Below, piece by piece: positions 44,085-52,120 of a DNA stretch of 64,000 bases (position 1 is its first letter; each line of letters begins with the position of its first letter). The position numbers and the translations under genes are program-made. The notes under the pieces are model-generated. The model was not told the origin of the DNA, made no database searches, and saw only the letters and a program-made list of their open reading frames with translations. This DNA comes from Alkalibacterium sp. (GTDB taxonomy: Bacteria; Bacillota; Bacilli; Lactobacillales; Carnobacteriaceae_A), in assembly GCA_020832185.1 (NCBI GenBank), contig JAFIFE010000008.1:1-64000 (forward strand). The letters are read 5' to 3'.

Positions 44085-44092
44085 CAGCACTG

Positions 44093-44806
44093 ATGGCTCT
44101 TTCGGCCGGGGCTTTGTCCTTTTTATCTCCCTGTACGTTACCGCTTCTCCCGTTATATCTATCATATATTACCGGGAAGAGTGTAAAGGAAGTCAAAGAA
44201 AATAATTCCAGAGCGTTCAAGAAAAGTGTGATGCTCCATTCGCTAGTCTTCCTGATCGGTGTGTCGACTGTCTATGTGAGTCTCGGATTAAGCATTACGT
44301 ATCTCGGCGAATTTTTTACAACATTAATGACCGGTTCGACCAGCGTGTTTCTTCAAAGAATAGCTGGACTCCTGATCATTGTCATGGGACTCGCAACGGC
44401 AGAGTGGCTGCACATTCCCGCACTTCTTAAAGATACACGCAAGATGAATGGAAAACGCACGACGAGCTTTCTATCCAGCTACTTTATTGGATTAGGGTTT
44501 GCGGCCGGATGGACACCTTGTATCGGTCCCATTTTTTCTTCGATTCTGCTGATTGGGATCTCAACAGGGTCGCCACCCGCAATTTACTTGACCCTCTATA
44601 TCATTGGTTTCGCGCTGCCGTTTTTACTCGTATCCTTTTTCATTGGAAAAATGGACAGTATTATGAAACACAGCCGAAAACTGATGAAAATCGGTGGAGT
44701 CTTGATGATTATGATGGGTATCCTGCTGTTTACAGGGGCACTGGAATCCTTGTCTGAAATACTGGCACAGTGGCTTCAAGGCACCCCTTTTGAATTACTG
44801 GGTTAA
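44093..44806 (+). CDS. ccdA: CcdA-type thiol:disulfide interchange membrane protein
   Basis: A membrane protein of the CcdA/DsbD family, 237 aa from ATG 44093, which carries electrons from cytoplasmic thioredoxin to the outside. The two redox Cys lie in SFLSPCTLPLLPLYLSYITG and GWTPCIGPIFSSIL, each followed by Pro-rich turns. ATG 44093 has no ribosome binding site. A perfect AAAGGAGG (44054-44061) instead faces an in-frame ATC at 44069, which would add eight residues and restore the usual CcdA N-terminus. The true start may therefore be non-standard. Confidence 0.88.
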   Translation: MALSAGALSFLSPCTLPLLPLYLSYITGKSVKEVKENNSRAFKKSVMLHSLVFLIGVSTVYVSLGLSITYLGEFFTTLMTGSTSVFLQRIAGLLIIVMGLATAEWLHIPALLKDTRKMNGKRTTSFLSSYFIGLGFAAGWTPCIGPIFSSILLIGISTGSPPAIYLTLYIIGFALPFLLVSFFIGKMDSIMKHSRKLMKIGGVLMIMMGILLFTGALESLSEILAQWLQGTPFELLG

Positions 44807-44840
44807 CCATAAGATGCGGATTAAGTGAGGAGAATAATAG

Positions 44841-45491
44841 ATGCTGAAAAAAGGAATGTGGGCGTTACTGGCTTTAGTTTTAGCCTTTGTCGTCTACGAT
44901 TTTGTAACGGGACTGAATCAGGAACAACAGGTGAGAGAACAGGCGGGCATACAGGTTCAGGACAGTATGGAAGAAGAAACAGTCGATTTAACAGATGAAG
45001 AGGCAGAGGCGCTTCTTGAAAATCTAGACAGTGGGTCACTCAATACGGAAGTTGAGTCAGGGGTGGAGTACGGCTTGAGAGCAGGCAACACCGCTTATGA
45101 TTTTGAGCTGGAAGATAGGGAAGGCAACACCGTTCGGTTGTCGGACTTCAGAGGGCAGAAAGTGTTCCTGAATTTCTGGGCTAGCTGGTGTCCGCCTTGC
45201 CGTGTTGAGATGCCTCACCTGCAGGAATTTCATGAAGAAAACGAGGATGTAGTGGTATTGGGAGTGAACGTCATGTCGTCTGAAAGTCATCCTGAGAATG
45301 CAGGCACCTTTATTGATGAGTTGGGTCTGACGTTCCCCAATGTATATGGTGTAGATGACATTGTCGATTTATTTCTGGTCGAGTCGCTGCCAACCTCATA
45401 CTTTATTGGAACAGACGGGACTGTCTATGAACGCGTGGTCGGACCGGTAACTAAGGATATACTGGAAGCCCGCTTCTCAATGATCGACTAA
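44841..45491 (+). CDS. TlpA/ResA-type membrane-anchored thioredoxin
   Basis: An extracytoplasmic thiol-disulfide protein of 216 aa. An N-terminal anchor helix (about 5-22) is followed by an acidic linker rich in Glu and Asp (about 30-70), then the redoxin domain with FWASWCPPCRVEMPHL (about 113). VESLPTSYFIGTDG contains the cis-Pro. CcdA encoded just upstream would keep its CxxC reduced. Family members serve cytochrome c maturation or other thiol repair; no cytochrome genes are visible, so the client is unknown. GTGAGGAG precedes ATG 44841. Confidence 0.9.
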   Translation: MLKKGMWALLALVLAFVVYDFVTGLNQEQQVREQAGIQVQDSMEEETVDLTDEEAEALLENLDSGSLNTEVESGVEYGLRAGNTAYDFELEDREGNTVRLSDFRGQKVFLNFWASWCPPCRVEMPHLQEFHEENEDVVVLGVNVMSSESHPENAGTFIDELGLTFPNVYGVDDIVDLFLVESLPTSYFIGTDGTVYERVVGPVTKDILEARFSMID

Positions 45492-45504
45492 ACCGAATAG
45501 CATA

Positions 45505-45541
45505 AAGGAATCTTCCGTATTCAAAGGGAGGTTCTTTTTTT
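45505..45541 (+). terminator. Terminator after TlpA-like gene
   Basis: AAGGAATCTTCC pairs with GGGAGGTTCTTT through an imperfect stem and ends in a T run. Confidence 0.65.
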
Positions 45542-45812
45542 ATTAGGACACATGGTGCTAGTGATTGAGTCTGCAGAAGGGAGCTGTCCTTGGACTAACT
45601 ATAGGACTAAAGACAAGCGGGATAATTGGTTAACGGAACCCTAAGGTGTTAGTGTATAACGACTAAACAAACGGACGTCGAGAAAAATGATAAAATCACG
45701 CGACATGTGACACCTGTAAAACGTATTCAAGTTATAAAGTGCACAATTGACCTTTCAAAGCTTTTAGATTTCGTTTAAAATGAAGCGGAATAGGTAAGAG
45801 GAGGAGTGTCTT
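45542..45812. other. Intergenic region before lrgA, no gene seen
   Basis: About 270 bases without a gene. It should carry the lrgAB promoter. I looked for LytTR-type direct repeats, because LytR controls lrgAB in staphylococci, and for a CcpA site, and found no convincing copy of either. Confidence 0.4.
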
Positions 45813-46202
45813 GTGAGGCAGTTGAAGCAATTATTTTGGATTTTTTTATTTTCATTTATCGGAGAATTCTTATCACTGATCAGTCCGGTTGCGATTCCCG
45901 GAAGTGTTATCGGTATGGTCTTATTATTTATCGCTTTGCATTTTAAATGGATCAAGCTGGTTCAAGTTGAAGAAGTGGGAAACTGGCTCACTGATAACAT
46001 GGCGATATTTTTTGTGCCGGCTGGTGTCGGTCTGATGACGAATTTCAATATACTGGGAGATATCTGGTGGCAATTACTGCTGACAGTTCTCATTACAACC
46101 ACTTTAATGATTGGGTTTGTAGCCTACGTTGTCCAGTGGTTTAAACGCCGCACAGATAGAAAATTAGAGACTACTGCGTCTATGGCTAAGGAGTCGATAT
46201 AA
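45813..46202 (+). CDS. lrgA: LrgA/CidA holin-like protein
   Basis: A 129-aa membrane protein with four helices. It has the family block FLSLISPVAIPGSVIGMVLLFIALHF and FFVPAGVGLMTN. LrgA-type proteins counter or help murein hydrolase release; related proteins carry pyruvate in B. subtilis. It starts with GTG 45813 after GAGGAGGAG. The lrgB gene follows one base after the stop. Confidence 0.9.
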   Translation: MRQLKQLFWIFLFSFIGEFLSLISPVAIPGSVIGMVLLFIALHFKWIKLVQVEEVGNWLTDNMAIFFVPAGVGLMTNFNILGDIWWQLLLTVLITTTLMIGFVAYVVQWFKRRTDRKLETTASMAKESI

Positions 46203-46203
46203 C

Positions 46204-46908
46204 ATGCTGGAACTCATTTCAACTAATCCGTTTTTCGGGTTGTTCGCCACATTTTTCTTCTTTATTCTGGGAACGATGCTGCATAGAAGATGGCCGATCC
46301 CCTTATTTAATCCGTTGATTTTTTCTATTACGATTATTATATTGGTATTGCTTGTCACAAATGTGTCTTACAGTGATTATAACGAAGGTGGTCGATTTGT
46401 TAACTTCTGGATCACGCCTGCGACAGTCGCTCTGGCAATCAAATTAGAGAAAAATTTTATTTATCTGAAAAAATATTACACAGCTATATTGTCCGGTATC
46501 GTATTAGGTGTACTATTCCATACAGGTGTTTTAGTAGTCGTTAGTCTCTTATTCAGGTTCAACGAAGAACTTGTGCTGACTTTATTTCCTAAAGCCATTA
46601 CGACTGCTATCGCTTTAGGGGTATCTGAATCGCTTGGAGGTATCGTATCCTTAACAGTGGCCATTGTTGTGTTGACCGGTGTAATCGGGACAGTTGTGGG
46701 GCCGCCCATTTTTGCCCTCTTGAGAATAGATGATCCGGTAGCTCAAGGAGTGGCATTGGGATCCGGCTCTCACGCGATGGGGACTGCAAAAGCGATTGAA
46801 CTGGGGGATGTCCAGGCTGCTATGGCAGGACTGTCGATCGTCCTGACAGGGATTGTTGTGGTCATACTGGCACCATTTGTTCTGGAATTTGTTGGGGTAT
46901 TATTTTAA
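46204..46908 (+). CDS. lrgB: LrgB family protein
   Basis: A membrane protein of 234 aa, the standard partner of LrgA. It has the conserved KSVTTAIAL-type block here as FPKAITTAIALGVSESLGG, followed by VAIVVLTGVIGTVVGPPIFALLRI and ALGSGSHAMGTAKAIELGD. The start at ATG 46204 lies within AAGGAG reach of the lrgA end. The pair forms one transcript that ends in a long nested hairpin. Confidence 0.92.
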   Translation: MLELISTNPFFGLFATFFFFILGTMLHRRWPIPLFNPLIFSITIIILVLLVTNVSYSDYNEGGRFVNFWITPATVALAIKLEKNFIYLKKYYTAILSGIVLGVLFHTGVLVVVSLLFRFNEELVLTLFPKAITTAIALGVSESLGGIVSLTVAIVVLTGVIGTVVGPPIFALLRIDDPVAQGVALGSGSHAMGTAKAIELGDVQAAMAGLSIVLTGIVVVILAPFVLEFVGVLF

Positions 46909-46915
46909 GATGATT

Positions 46916-47002
46916 AAAAGCTATCCACCTTTGATAGACAATCTAACGCAGCCATTTCATGAGCTGAATGTAAGATTGATTCAAGGAATGGATAGCTTTT
47001 TT
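46916..47002 (+). terminator. Long nested terminator hairpin after lrgB
   Basis: AAAAGCTATCC pairs with GGATAGCTTTTTT, CAATCT with AGATTG, and GCAGC with GCTG, giving one long stem with internal loops over 87 bases and a final T run. Confidence 0.75.
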
Positions 47003-47015
47003 AGTGTGCTTTCGA

Positions 47016-47177
47016 CTAAGTATGGGCGTTCTTTTTAGTCAATGACTCTTTCTCCAGACTATTTGCGATTCTCTCCAGTGACTGTGAGATCTTAAATACC
47101 ATGACCGCAAAATATATAGCGCCTACTGGAGCCGCAAGGGCCAGCAGTAGAGGGAAAATACCGAACATGAGACGCAT
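47016..47177 (-). CDS. Small membrane protein, 53 aa, in operon with rpiR
   Basis: A short gene reading MRLMFGIFPLLLALAAPVGA at the start, one helix to about residue 29, then a charged amphipathic end (KISQSLERIANSLEKES). AAAGGAGGACAACACCT stands directly before ATG 47177, an excellent site. It begins 36 bases after the RpiR-type regulator stops and runs the same way. I do not recognise a family. The helix plus amphipathic tail recalls small regulatory membrane peptides. Confidence 0.65.
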   Translation of the reverse strand: MRLMFGIFPLLLALAAPVGAIYFAVMVFKISQSLERIANSLEKESLTKKNAHT

Positions 47178-47213
47178 AGGTGTTGTCCTCCTTTGAATAG
47201 GTTTTATAGAATC

Positions 47214-48068
47214 TTAAAAGCGTTCTTCTAAAAATAATGTTTCTGAGGCGATCCGTTTGGACTGGTTTTTCTCATAATTTGAAACGAATAAGCACCCGTA
47301 TAAGGTATTCAAGACGTAATCGATTGCGACTTGAGACGAGAAGGTCGACAGTTTGACTGATTGGCTTTCATTCTTTGCGACCGGTAGAATTAAATCACCG
47401 AGCGATGCAATGTGAGACGCTGGATTTCCCGTAATCACGATCACAGTCGCTTCGTTTCGATTCAACAGCTCAGTAATGTAAAAGTTATTTTTACTCTCTC
47501 CGCTATAAGAAATAACGATAGCGCAGTCGCCTTTTTTGAAGTTCGTTGCTAAATGACGGTTTTCACCAGGAAGGGTGGCTAACTGAACGGACATATCGAT
47601 TTTCATCAGCTTATTCTGGAAATTTAAAGCCGGCAGATAGGTATCCCCATAAGCAAACAGACCGATTTTGTTCGCTTGCAGTAGATACTCTACTGCTTTT
47701 TCCATTCGGTCATTGGACAGGATCTGATTAGTTTCGTTCAGAGAATCAGTGAACAGCTCCAGAATCTTCTTCTGAATTTCTCCGTACGAATCATCTTCTG
47801 TAAAAGGAAAGTCAGGATCCACATTCGTGATGGCATTATATTCTTTCTGCAGTTCAGCGGACCATTTGATCTTAAAATCCTTGAAACCCTTCAGTCCAAT
47901 TTTCCGGCAGAGACGCACGATGGTTGAAGGCGATGTATAGGTGCGTTCTGACAACGTCTGAATGGACAAGTCGAGAACCTCTTCACGATGTGAAAGTATG
48001 TATTGAGCAACCGTTTCTTCGGACGCATTGAAGTGTGAACGGCTTTGTAAATCAGCCAGTACTGACAT
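47214..48068 (-). CDS. RpiR/MurR-family transcriptional regulator
   Basis: A sugar-phosphate-responsive regulator of 284 aa. The N-terminal HTH (about 1-77) includes TLSERTYTSPSTIVRLCRKIGLKGFKDFK, and the SIS domain (about 125-260) includes KIGLFAYGDT and CAIVISYSGESKNNFYITELL. The ligand is usually a phosphosugar. It is divergent from the Gfo/Idh/MocA gene at 48271, which is a likely target. The ribosome binding site AGGGAGGTTAGT precedes ATG 48068. Confidence 0.9.
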   Translation of the reverse strand: MSVLADLQSRSHFNASEETVAQYILSHREEVLDLSIQTLSERTYTSPSTIVRLCRKIGLKGFKDFKIKWSAELQKEYNAITNVDPDFPFTEDDSYGEIQKKILELFTDSLNETNQILSNDRMEKAVEYLLQANKIGLFAYGDTYLPALNFQNKLMKIDMSVQLATLPGENRHLATNFKKGDCAIVISYSGESKNNFYITELLNRNEATVIVITGNPASHIASLGDLILPVAKNESQSVKLSTFSSQVAIDYVLNTLYGCLFVSNYEKNQSKRIASETLFLEERF

Positions 48069-48270
48069 ATACTAACCTCCCTTTACAGTAAGTTTGCCTC
48101 AACTCTAAAAGCATGTCAAACAGCTTTTGGTAGTTTATGTCATGTAAGGGTCTGGTATTCTCTTGAATTATGAAAAAACTGCCCAATAACGCTATCAGAT
48201 TTACTTATCAGTCTGTGCATGATTAAATAGAAGGGTACTGAATAGTGAGTAATTATTTAGGAGGACAATC

Positions 48271-49290
48271 ATGTTAACCATCGCTTATATAGGAAACGGA
48301 AAGAGCGCGAACCGCTATCACATCCCATTTTCTAGTCAGGTAGAAACGATTAAAATCAAGAAAATTTTATCCAGAGAAGATAATCCAGCCTGGGCAAAAG
48401 TTCAAGGTGTTGAGTACGTTAAAGACATTGAAGACATCTGGACCGATCCGGAAATCGATCTGGTCGTCCTTTCAACACCACCGCATACACATTACCCATT
48501 AGCTAAAGAGGCACTTTTAAACGGAAAGAATGCACTAGTCGAAAAACCGTTTGCTGAAACGTCTGAACAGGCAAAAGAACTGTTTGCCTTAGCCAAGGAA
48601 AAAGGCTTATTCATCCAATGTTATCAGAACCGCCGTTTTGATTCTGATTTTCTGACTGTTCAGAAAGTAATTGAAAGTGGAAGATTAGGTGATATCTTAG
48701 AAGTCGAGATGCACTTTGACTATTTCCGTCCGGAAGTTCCGCAACATACAGACCACTTTGATCCAATGGAAAGCTTTTTATACACCCATGCGTGCCATAC
48801 AGCGGATCAGGTCCTGTCGTATTTCGGAAACCCTGAAACCATTCAGTATGACGTGCGCCAATTGATGGGCGAGAACCGAATGAATGACTACTTTGACTTG
48901 GACTTTTTCTACAAGAACAACCTGAAAGTGTCAGTTAAATCAAGTTACTTCAGATTGAAAGAACGTCCAAGCTTCATTGTGTACGGAACGAAAGGAACTT
49001 TTGTCAAAGAAAGCAAAGACCGTCAGGAAGAACACCTTAAATTGTTCTACATGCCGACTAATACCGACTTCGGAGTAGACTTGCCGGAACACTACGGGAC
49101 TTTGTACTATATGGACAAGGAGCAGTACCACGAAGAAAAAGTCATATCTGAAAACGGAAGTTACGCTCGCTTTTATGAGGCGCTTGCAGATACTCTGTTA
49201 AACGGCGCTGAGAAACTCGTCAAAGACGAAGAAACCATCCGCCAGATCGAGATCCTTGAAGAAGGCATTCAGAAGATGACAAACGACTAG
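48271..49290 (+). CDS. Gfo/Idh/MocA-family oxidoreductase
   Basis: An NAD(P)-dependent sugar or polyol dehydrogenase of 339 aa. The Rossmann motif is IAYIGNGKSANRYHIPF, followed by LVVLSTPPHTHYPLAKEALLNGK and ALVEKPFAET, the family EKP motif with catalytic Lys (about 91). The C-terminal beta-sheet domain is complete. The substrate is unknown. It faces an RpiR-family regulator across a 202-base spacer. TTAGGAGGACAATC precedes ATG 48271. Confidence 0.9.
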   Translation: MLTIAYIGNGKSANRYHIPFSSQVETIKIKKILSREDNPAWAKVQGVEYVKDIEDIWTDPEIDLVVLSTPPHTHYPLAKEALLNGKNALVEKPFAETSEQAKELFALAKEKGLFIQCYQNRRFDSDFLTVQKVIESGRLGDILEVEMHFDYFRPEVPQHTDHFDPMESFLYTHACHTADQVLSYFGNPETIQYDVRQLMGENRMNDYFDLDFFYKNNLKVSVKSSYFRLKERPSFIVYGTKGTFVKESKDRQEEHLKLFYMPTNTDFGVDLPEHYGTLYYMDKEQYHEEKVISENGSYARFYEALADTLLNGAEKLVKDEETIRQIEILEEGIQKMTND

Positions 49291-49342
49291 TGAATCGATT
49301 TAAATACGGATATGAACGTTTAAAGGCAACGAGATGGTCCAT

Positions 49343-49516
49343 TCAGGAATCTTTTTCGTTGTCTTTATTATTTTGATAAATAAAATATATACCCAGGGCT
49401 GAAAAAGGTAAGATTAAAAAAGTGCTCGCCCGTGATGGCAACTCTAAAACAGCGATGACAGTAACTACTATGATGGCTAGAACCACACTTATGAATAGTT
49501 GTTTTTTTGTAAACAA
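49343..49516 (-). CDS. Small two-helix membrane protein
   Basis: A 57-aa protein with two helices (about 8-25 and 31-47) and a polar end QNNKDNEKDS. I chose TTG 49516 because AAAGGATG lies nine bases upstream. An in-frame ATG at 49573 is not preceded by a site. Its function is unknown. It converges on the end of the Gfo/Idh/MocA gene. Confidence 0.5.
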   Translation of the reverse strand: MFTKKQLFISVVLAIIVVTVIAVLELPSRASTFLILPFSALGIYFIYQNNKDNEKDS

Positions 49517-49589
49517 ATATAAACATCCTTTCGTGTTATATGGATCCCTCATCCTGAACTTGTTTATGGACATTCAGGCTCGTTATCAA

Positions 49590-49616
49590 GAAAAAGTGAT
49601 GCAGTTGGCATCACTT
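49590..49616 (-). terminator. Terminator at the end of HIT gene
   Basis: On the minus strand AAGTGATGCC and GCATCACTT pair around AACT, followed by TTTTTC. The stem overlaps the HIT stop codon (49611-49613). Confidence 0.75.
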
Positions 49617-49967
49617 CATTATATTTCTTACGCCGCCTCGAGGGTTTTCAACGTCGCCTTCGTACCTTGGAATCAGATGGAAGTGGGCGTGCCTGACCGA
49701 TTGACCTGCAGCTGTTCCGCAGTTTGCTCCCAAATTGTAGGCGGCTGGGTGATGATCTTTGTCGACCAGTTCTTTAGCCTCCATGAGTAAATCGTTGACA
49801 CCCTGCTGTTCTTCTTTAGTCATGTGAAAGAAATCAGGCGTATGCCGTTTCGTGAATACGAGGAAATGTCCCGGTGAAGAAGGGGATGCATCGTAATACC
49901 CAGCCGCATACTCATTTTCGATCACATATGAATCTGTATCCATACTACAGTAGTAACAATCTGTCAT
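49611..49967 (-). CDS. HIT-family nucleotide hydrolase/transferase
   Basis: A 118-aa histidine-triad protein. The triad is VRHAHFHLIPR, a HxHxH followed by hydrophobic residues. N-terminal CYYC (with DCYYCSMD) is the zinc-type Cys pair of this group. Members cleave AMP from small adducts. TAGGAGAGTGACTT precedes ATG 49967. The SOUL-family gene lies 31 bases upstream on the same strand and may share its transcript. Confidence 0.9.
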   Translation of the reverse strand: MTDCYYCSMDTDSYVIENEYAAGYYDASPSSPGHFLVFTKRHTPDFFHMTKEEQQGVNDLLMEAKELVDKDHHPAAYNLGANCGTAAGQSVRHAHFHLIPRYEGDVENPRGGVRNIMK

Positions 49968-49998
49968 AAGTCACTCTCCTATGATTAGTGATGTGTGT

Positions 49999-50508
49999 TT
50001 AGTCTATACTCACTCTAACCCAAATTTCATTTCGTCTCAACATGGGGAGCGTGAACGGGCCATTATAGATAGCGACCATGAAATGGGATTCTTTTTCATA
50101 GCCTTTTTTCTGAACCCATTCATTCAACTTTTTCTTCATTTTTTCTTCTTTTGAGTCGTTAGACAAACCGGAATAAGTGACAGAGGCAAAAAAACCTTCG
50201 GCGAATTTCTTCGGCTTCAGATTTGGATTATTTGGTTCTGGAATATGGTCTTCATATTTCTCGGGGACCACAAAAGCCATTTTCCTGTTTTGACCAGTCG
50301 CTTCCTGGATAACGGGGACAGTCATCGAGATTTTTTCATTTTCTTTATTATCATCAGAAATGTATTTGAACAATGTGCGAAAGGCATTATTTACTTCAGG
50401 ATCAGCTGTGTTTTCATATTCGACTATGAAAAAATGGGCGTATTTTCTCAGTTCAAAATCCTTTTCTTTTGTCACTACTTCATAATCGGGTGTTTCGTAT
50501 TTACCCAT
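49999..50508 (-). CDS. SOUL-family heme-binding protein
   Basis: A 169-aa protein of the SOUL/heme-binding family. It opens TPDYEVVTKEKDFELRKYA, the typical Y-x-V...FE-x-R-x-Y start, and has FRTLFKYISDDNKENEKISMTVPV, with the hallmark I-x-MTxPV. Members bind heme or porphyrin loosely; the bacterial role is not clear. ATG 50508 follows GGAGTGAGAGT; an in-frame start at 50544 lies upstream of this site. Confidence 0.88.
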   Translation of the reverse strand: MGKYETPDYEVVTKEKDFELRKYAHFFIVEYENTADPEVNNAFRTLFKYISDDNKENEKISMTVPVIQEATGQNRKMAFVVPEKYEDHIPEPNNPNLKPKKFAEGFFASVTYSGLSNDSKEEKMKKKLNEWVQKKGYEKESHFMVAIYNGPFTLPMLRRNEIWVRVSID

Positions 50509-50653
50509 ACTCTCACTCCGTTCATAATAAGTTGATAATCTCACTGTTATTGTATCATTACTGACCTTGAATCCATCATCATCAAGATTTGTGATGAAAA
50601 TTTAAAATAATTAAACAGAAACTTGAAACATGTGCTATAATTATGAATGTTCC

Positions 50654-50737
50654 GGCTAGGTGGTGGAATGGTAGACACGCCAGACTCAGAATCTGGTGAG
50701 CGTAACGCTCGTGAGGGTTCAACTCCCTTCCTGGCCA
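50654..50737 (+). tRNA. tRNA-Leu (CAG)
   Basis: A cloverleaf of 84 bases. Acceptor arms GGCTAGG and CCTGGCC pair, the anticodon arm is CCAGA-CTCAGAA-TCTGG with CAG at 50687-50689, the long variable arm TGAGCGTAACGCTCG marks class II Leu, and the T arm is GAGGG-TTCAACT-CCCTT. The discriminator is A and CCA is not encoded. Confidence 0.97.
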
Positions 50738-50748
50738 TAACTTTTTGA

Positions 50749-50789
50749 GCGCGTGATTTCTCTAACTATTGAGAAATCACGCGCTTTTG
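50749..50789 (+). terminator. Terminator after tRNA-Leu
   Basis: GCGCGTGATTTCTC and GAGAAATCACGCGC form a perfect 14-bp stem, followed by TTTTG. Confidence 0.9.
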
Positions 50790-50888
50790 TATACACGCAT
50801 ATTTTCTCAACAAGTAATTGGGTAAAGTCGAGAGGGAGTAGATTTCAAGCAGGCCGCAATCAGCTTGTTAAAAACAAATAGATGAACC

Positions 50889-50932
50889 CGCAGGAACTGA
50901 GCGGTCAGTCTATTTAGTCTCCTGCGCTTTTC
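50889..50932 (+). terminator. Second terminator-like hairpin before sbcD
   Basis: CGCAGGA and TCCTGCG flank a 24-base loop, followed by CTTTTCT. No gene lies between this hairpin and the tRNA terminator, so it may end an unseen short transcript or attenuate sbcDC. Confidence 0.5.
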
Positions 50933-50986
50933 TGATAAAATAAGAGAAATACACTGAACGTGATGAATAAAAAACGGAGGAAAATC

Positions 50987-52120
50987 ATGAGAATCTTACA
51001 TACAGCAGATTGGCATATCGGAAAAATCGTCAATGAGTTTTCGATGCTTGAAGACCAGGCTGACGTGCTGCACCAGTTAGTTGATGATGTGAAAAAAATG
51101 GACGTCGATGTTTTGATCATGGCTGGAGACTTGTATGACCGGGCAATCCCACCTAAAGAAGCGGTCGTGTTGGCGACGGATATTTTCACGCGACTGATTC
51201 GTGAAGCAGGCATTCCGGTTTTAGCTATCGCAGGGAACCACGACAGTAACGAGCGACTGGAGTACGGGGCGCAACTTCTATCAACGAGTGAACTGTACAT
51301 TGAAGGCACAGTCAAAAAAGACATCAGAAAAGTAACCATTAAAGGCGCTAACTTTTACCTGCTGCCTTTTGCGGATCATGTGACTATCCGAAAACTGCTG
51401 GATGACGAGGACATTCGGGATCTGCAGGATGCGACGCGTAAGCAAGTAGAGTCGATCAAAGAAGATATGAACCCTGATGAACTGAATATTCTGATTGCGC
51501 ATGGGTATGTCGTGAATGGCGGAAAAGAATCGGTAGAAGATTCTGATTCTGAGCGTCCGTTGAGTATCGGGACCGCTGAATATGTCGATGTCGATTTGTT
51601 TGATGCCTTTGACTATGTGGCATTGGGTCATCTTCATAAAGCGCAGAAAGTAAAAACTGACCGAGTCCGTTACAGCGGCTCACCTTTGAAGTATTCAAAA
51701 TCAGAGGTAAAACACAAGAAGCAGCATTTACTTGTGGAACTTGAAAAAGAAACGATCGATGTCCAGACGATCGTCACTGAACCCAAACGCGACATGCGGG
51801 TAATGAAAGGCCTGTTCAGCGAGATGATGCAGGGCGAATCGGACGATTATATTTTCTTCGAACTGGATGATGAGCATTACGTGATGGATGCGATGCACCA
51901 GTTACGCCGCCGTTACCCGTATGCGATGGGGCTTGAATACACGGCAAAAAAAGAAAGACAGTCTAAAGAAACAACCCGGACACACCAGCTCGCAGACAAG
52001 AAAAATGTACTGGAACTGTTCAGTGATTTTTACACCAATTATAAGGATCAGCCGCTGGATGACGAGCGTAAAAAAGCAGTCAATGCGATTTGGGAAACCA
52101 CCCAGAGAGGGGAAGAGTAG
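50987..52120 (+). CDS. sbcD: Exonuclease SbcD (Mre11-type nuclease)
   Basis: The nuclease subunit of SbcCD, 377 aa, which cuts hairpins and protein-blocked DNA ends. Metal-binding motifs are LHTADWHIGK (about 3-12), IMAGDLYDRAIPP, AGNHDSNERL and ILIAHGYV with GHLHKAQ. ATG 50987 follows ACGGAGG; the frame opens earlier at 50960 without a site. It is followed directly by sbcC, with the stop and next start touching. Confidence 0.95.
   Translation: MRILHTADWHIGKIVNEFSMLEDQADVLHQLVDDVKKMDVDVLIMAGDLYDRAIPPKEAVVLATDIFTRLIREAGIPVLAIAGNHDSNERLEYGAQLLSTSELYIEGTVKKDIRKVTIKGANFYLLPFADHVTIRKLLDDEDIRDLQDATRKQVESIKEDMNPDELNILIAHGYVVNGGKESVEDSDSERPLSIGTAEYVDVDLFDAFDYVALGHLHKAQKVKTDRVRYSGSPLKYSKSEVKHKKQHLLVELEKETIDVQTIVTEPKRDMRVMKGLFSEMMQGESDDYIFFELDDEHYVMDAMHQLRRRYPYAMGLEYTAKKERQSKETTRTHQLADKKNVLELFSDFYTNYKDQPLDDERKKAVNAIWETTQRGEE

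Noticed and set aside
45542-45812. LytTR or CcpA control site before lrgAB
   Set aside because: No direct repeat or CRE matched well enough; TGTAAAACGTATTCA has the wrong centre for a CRE.
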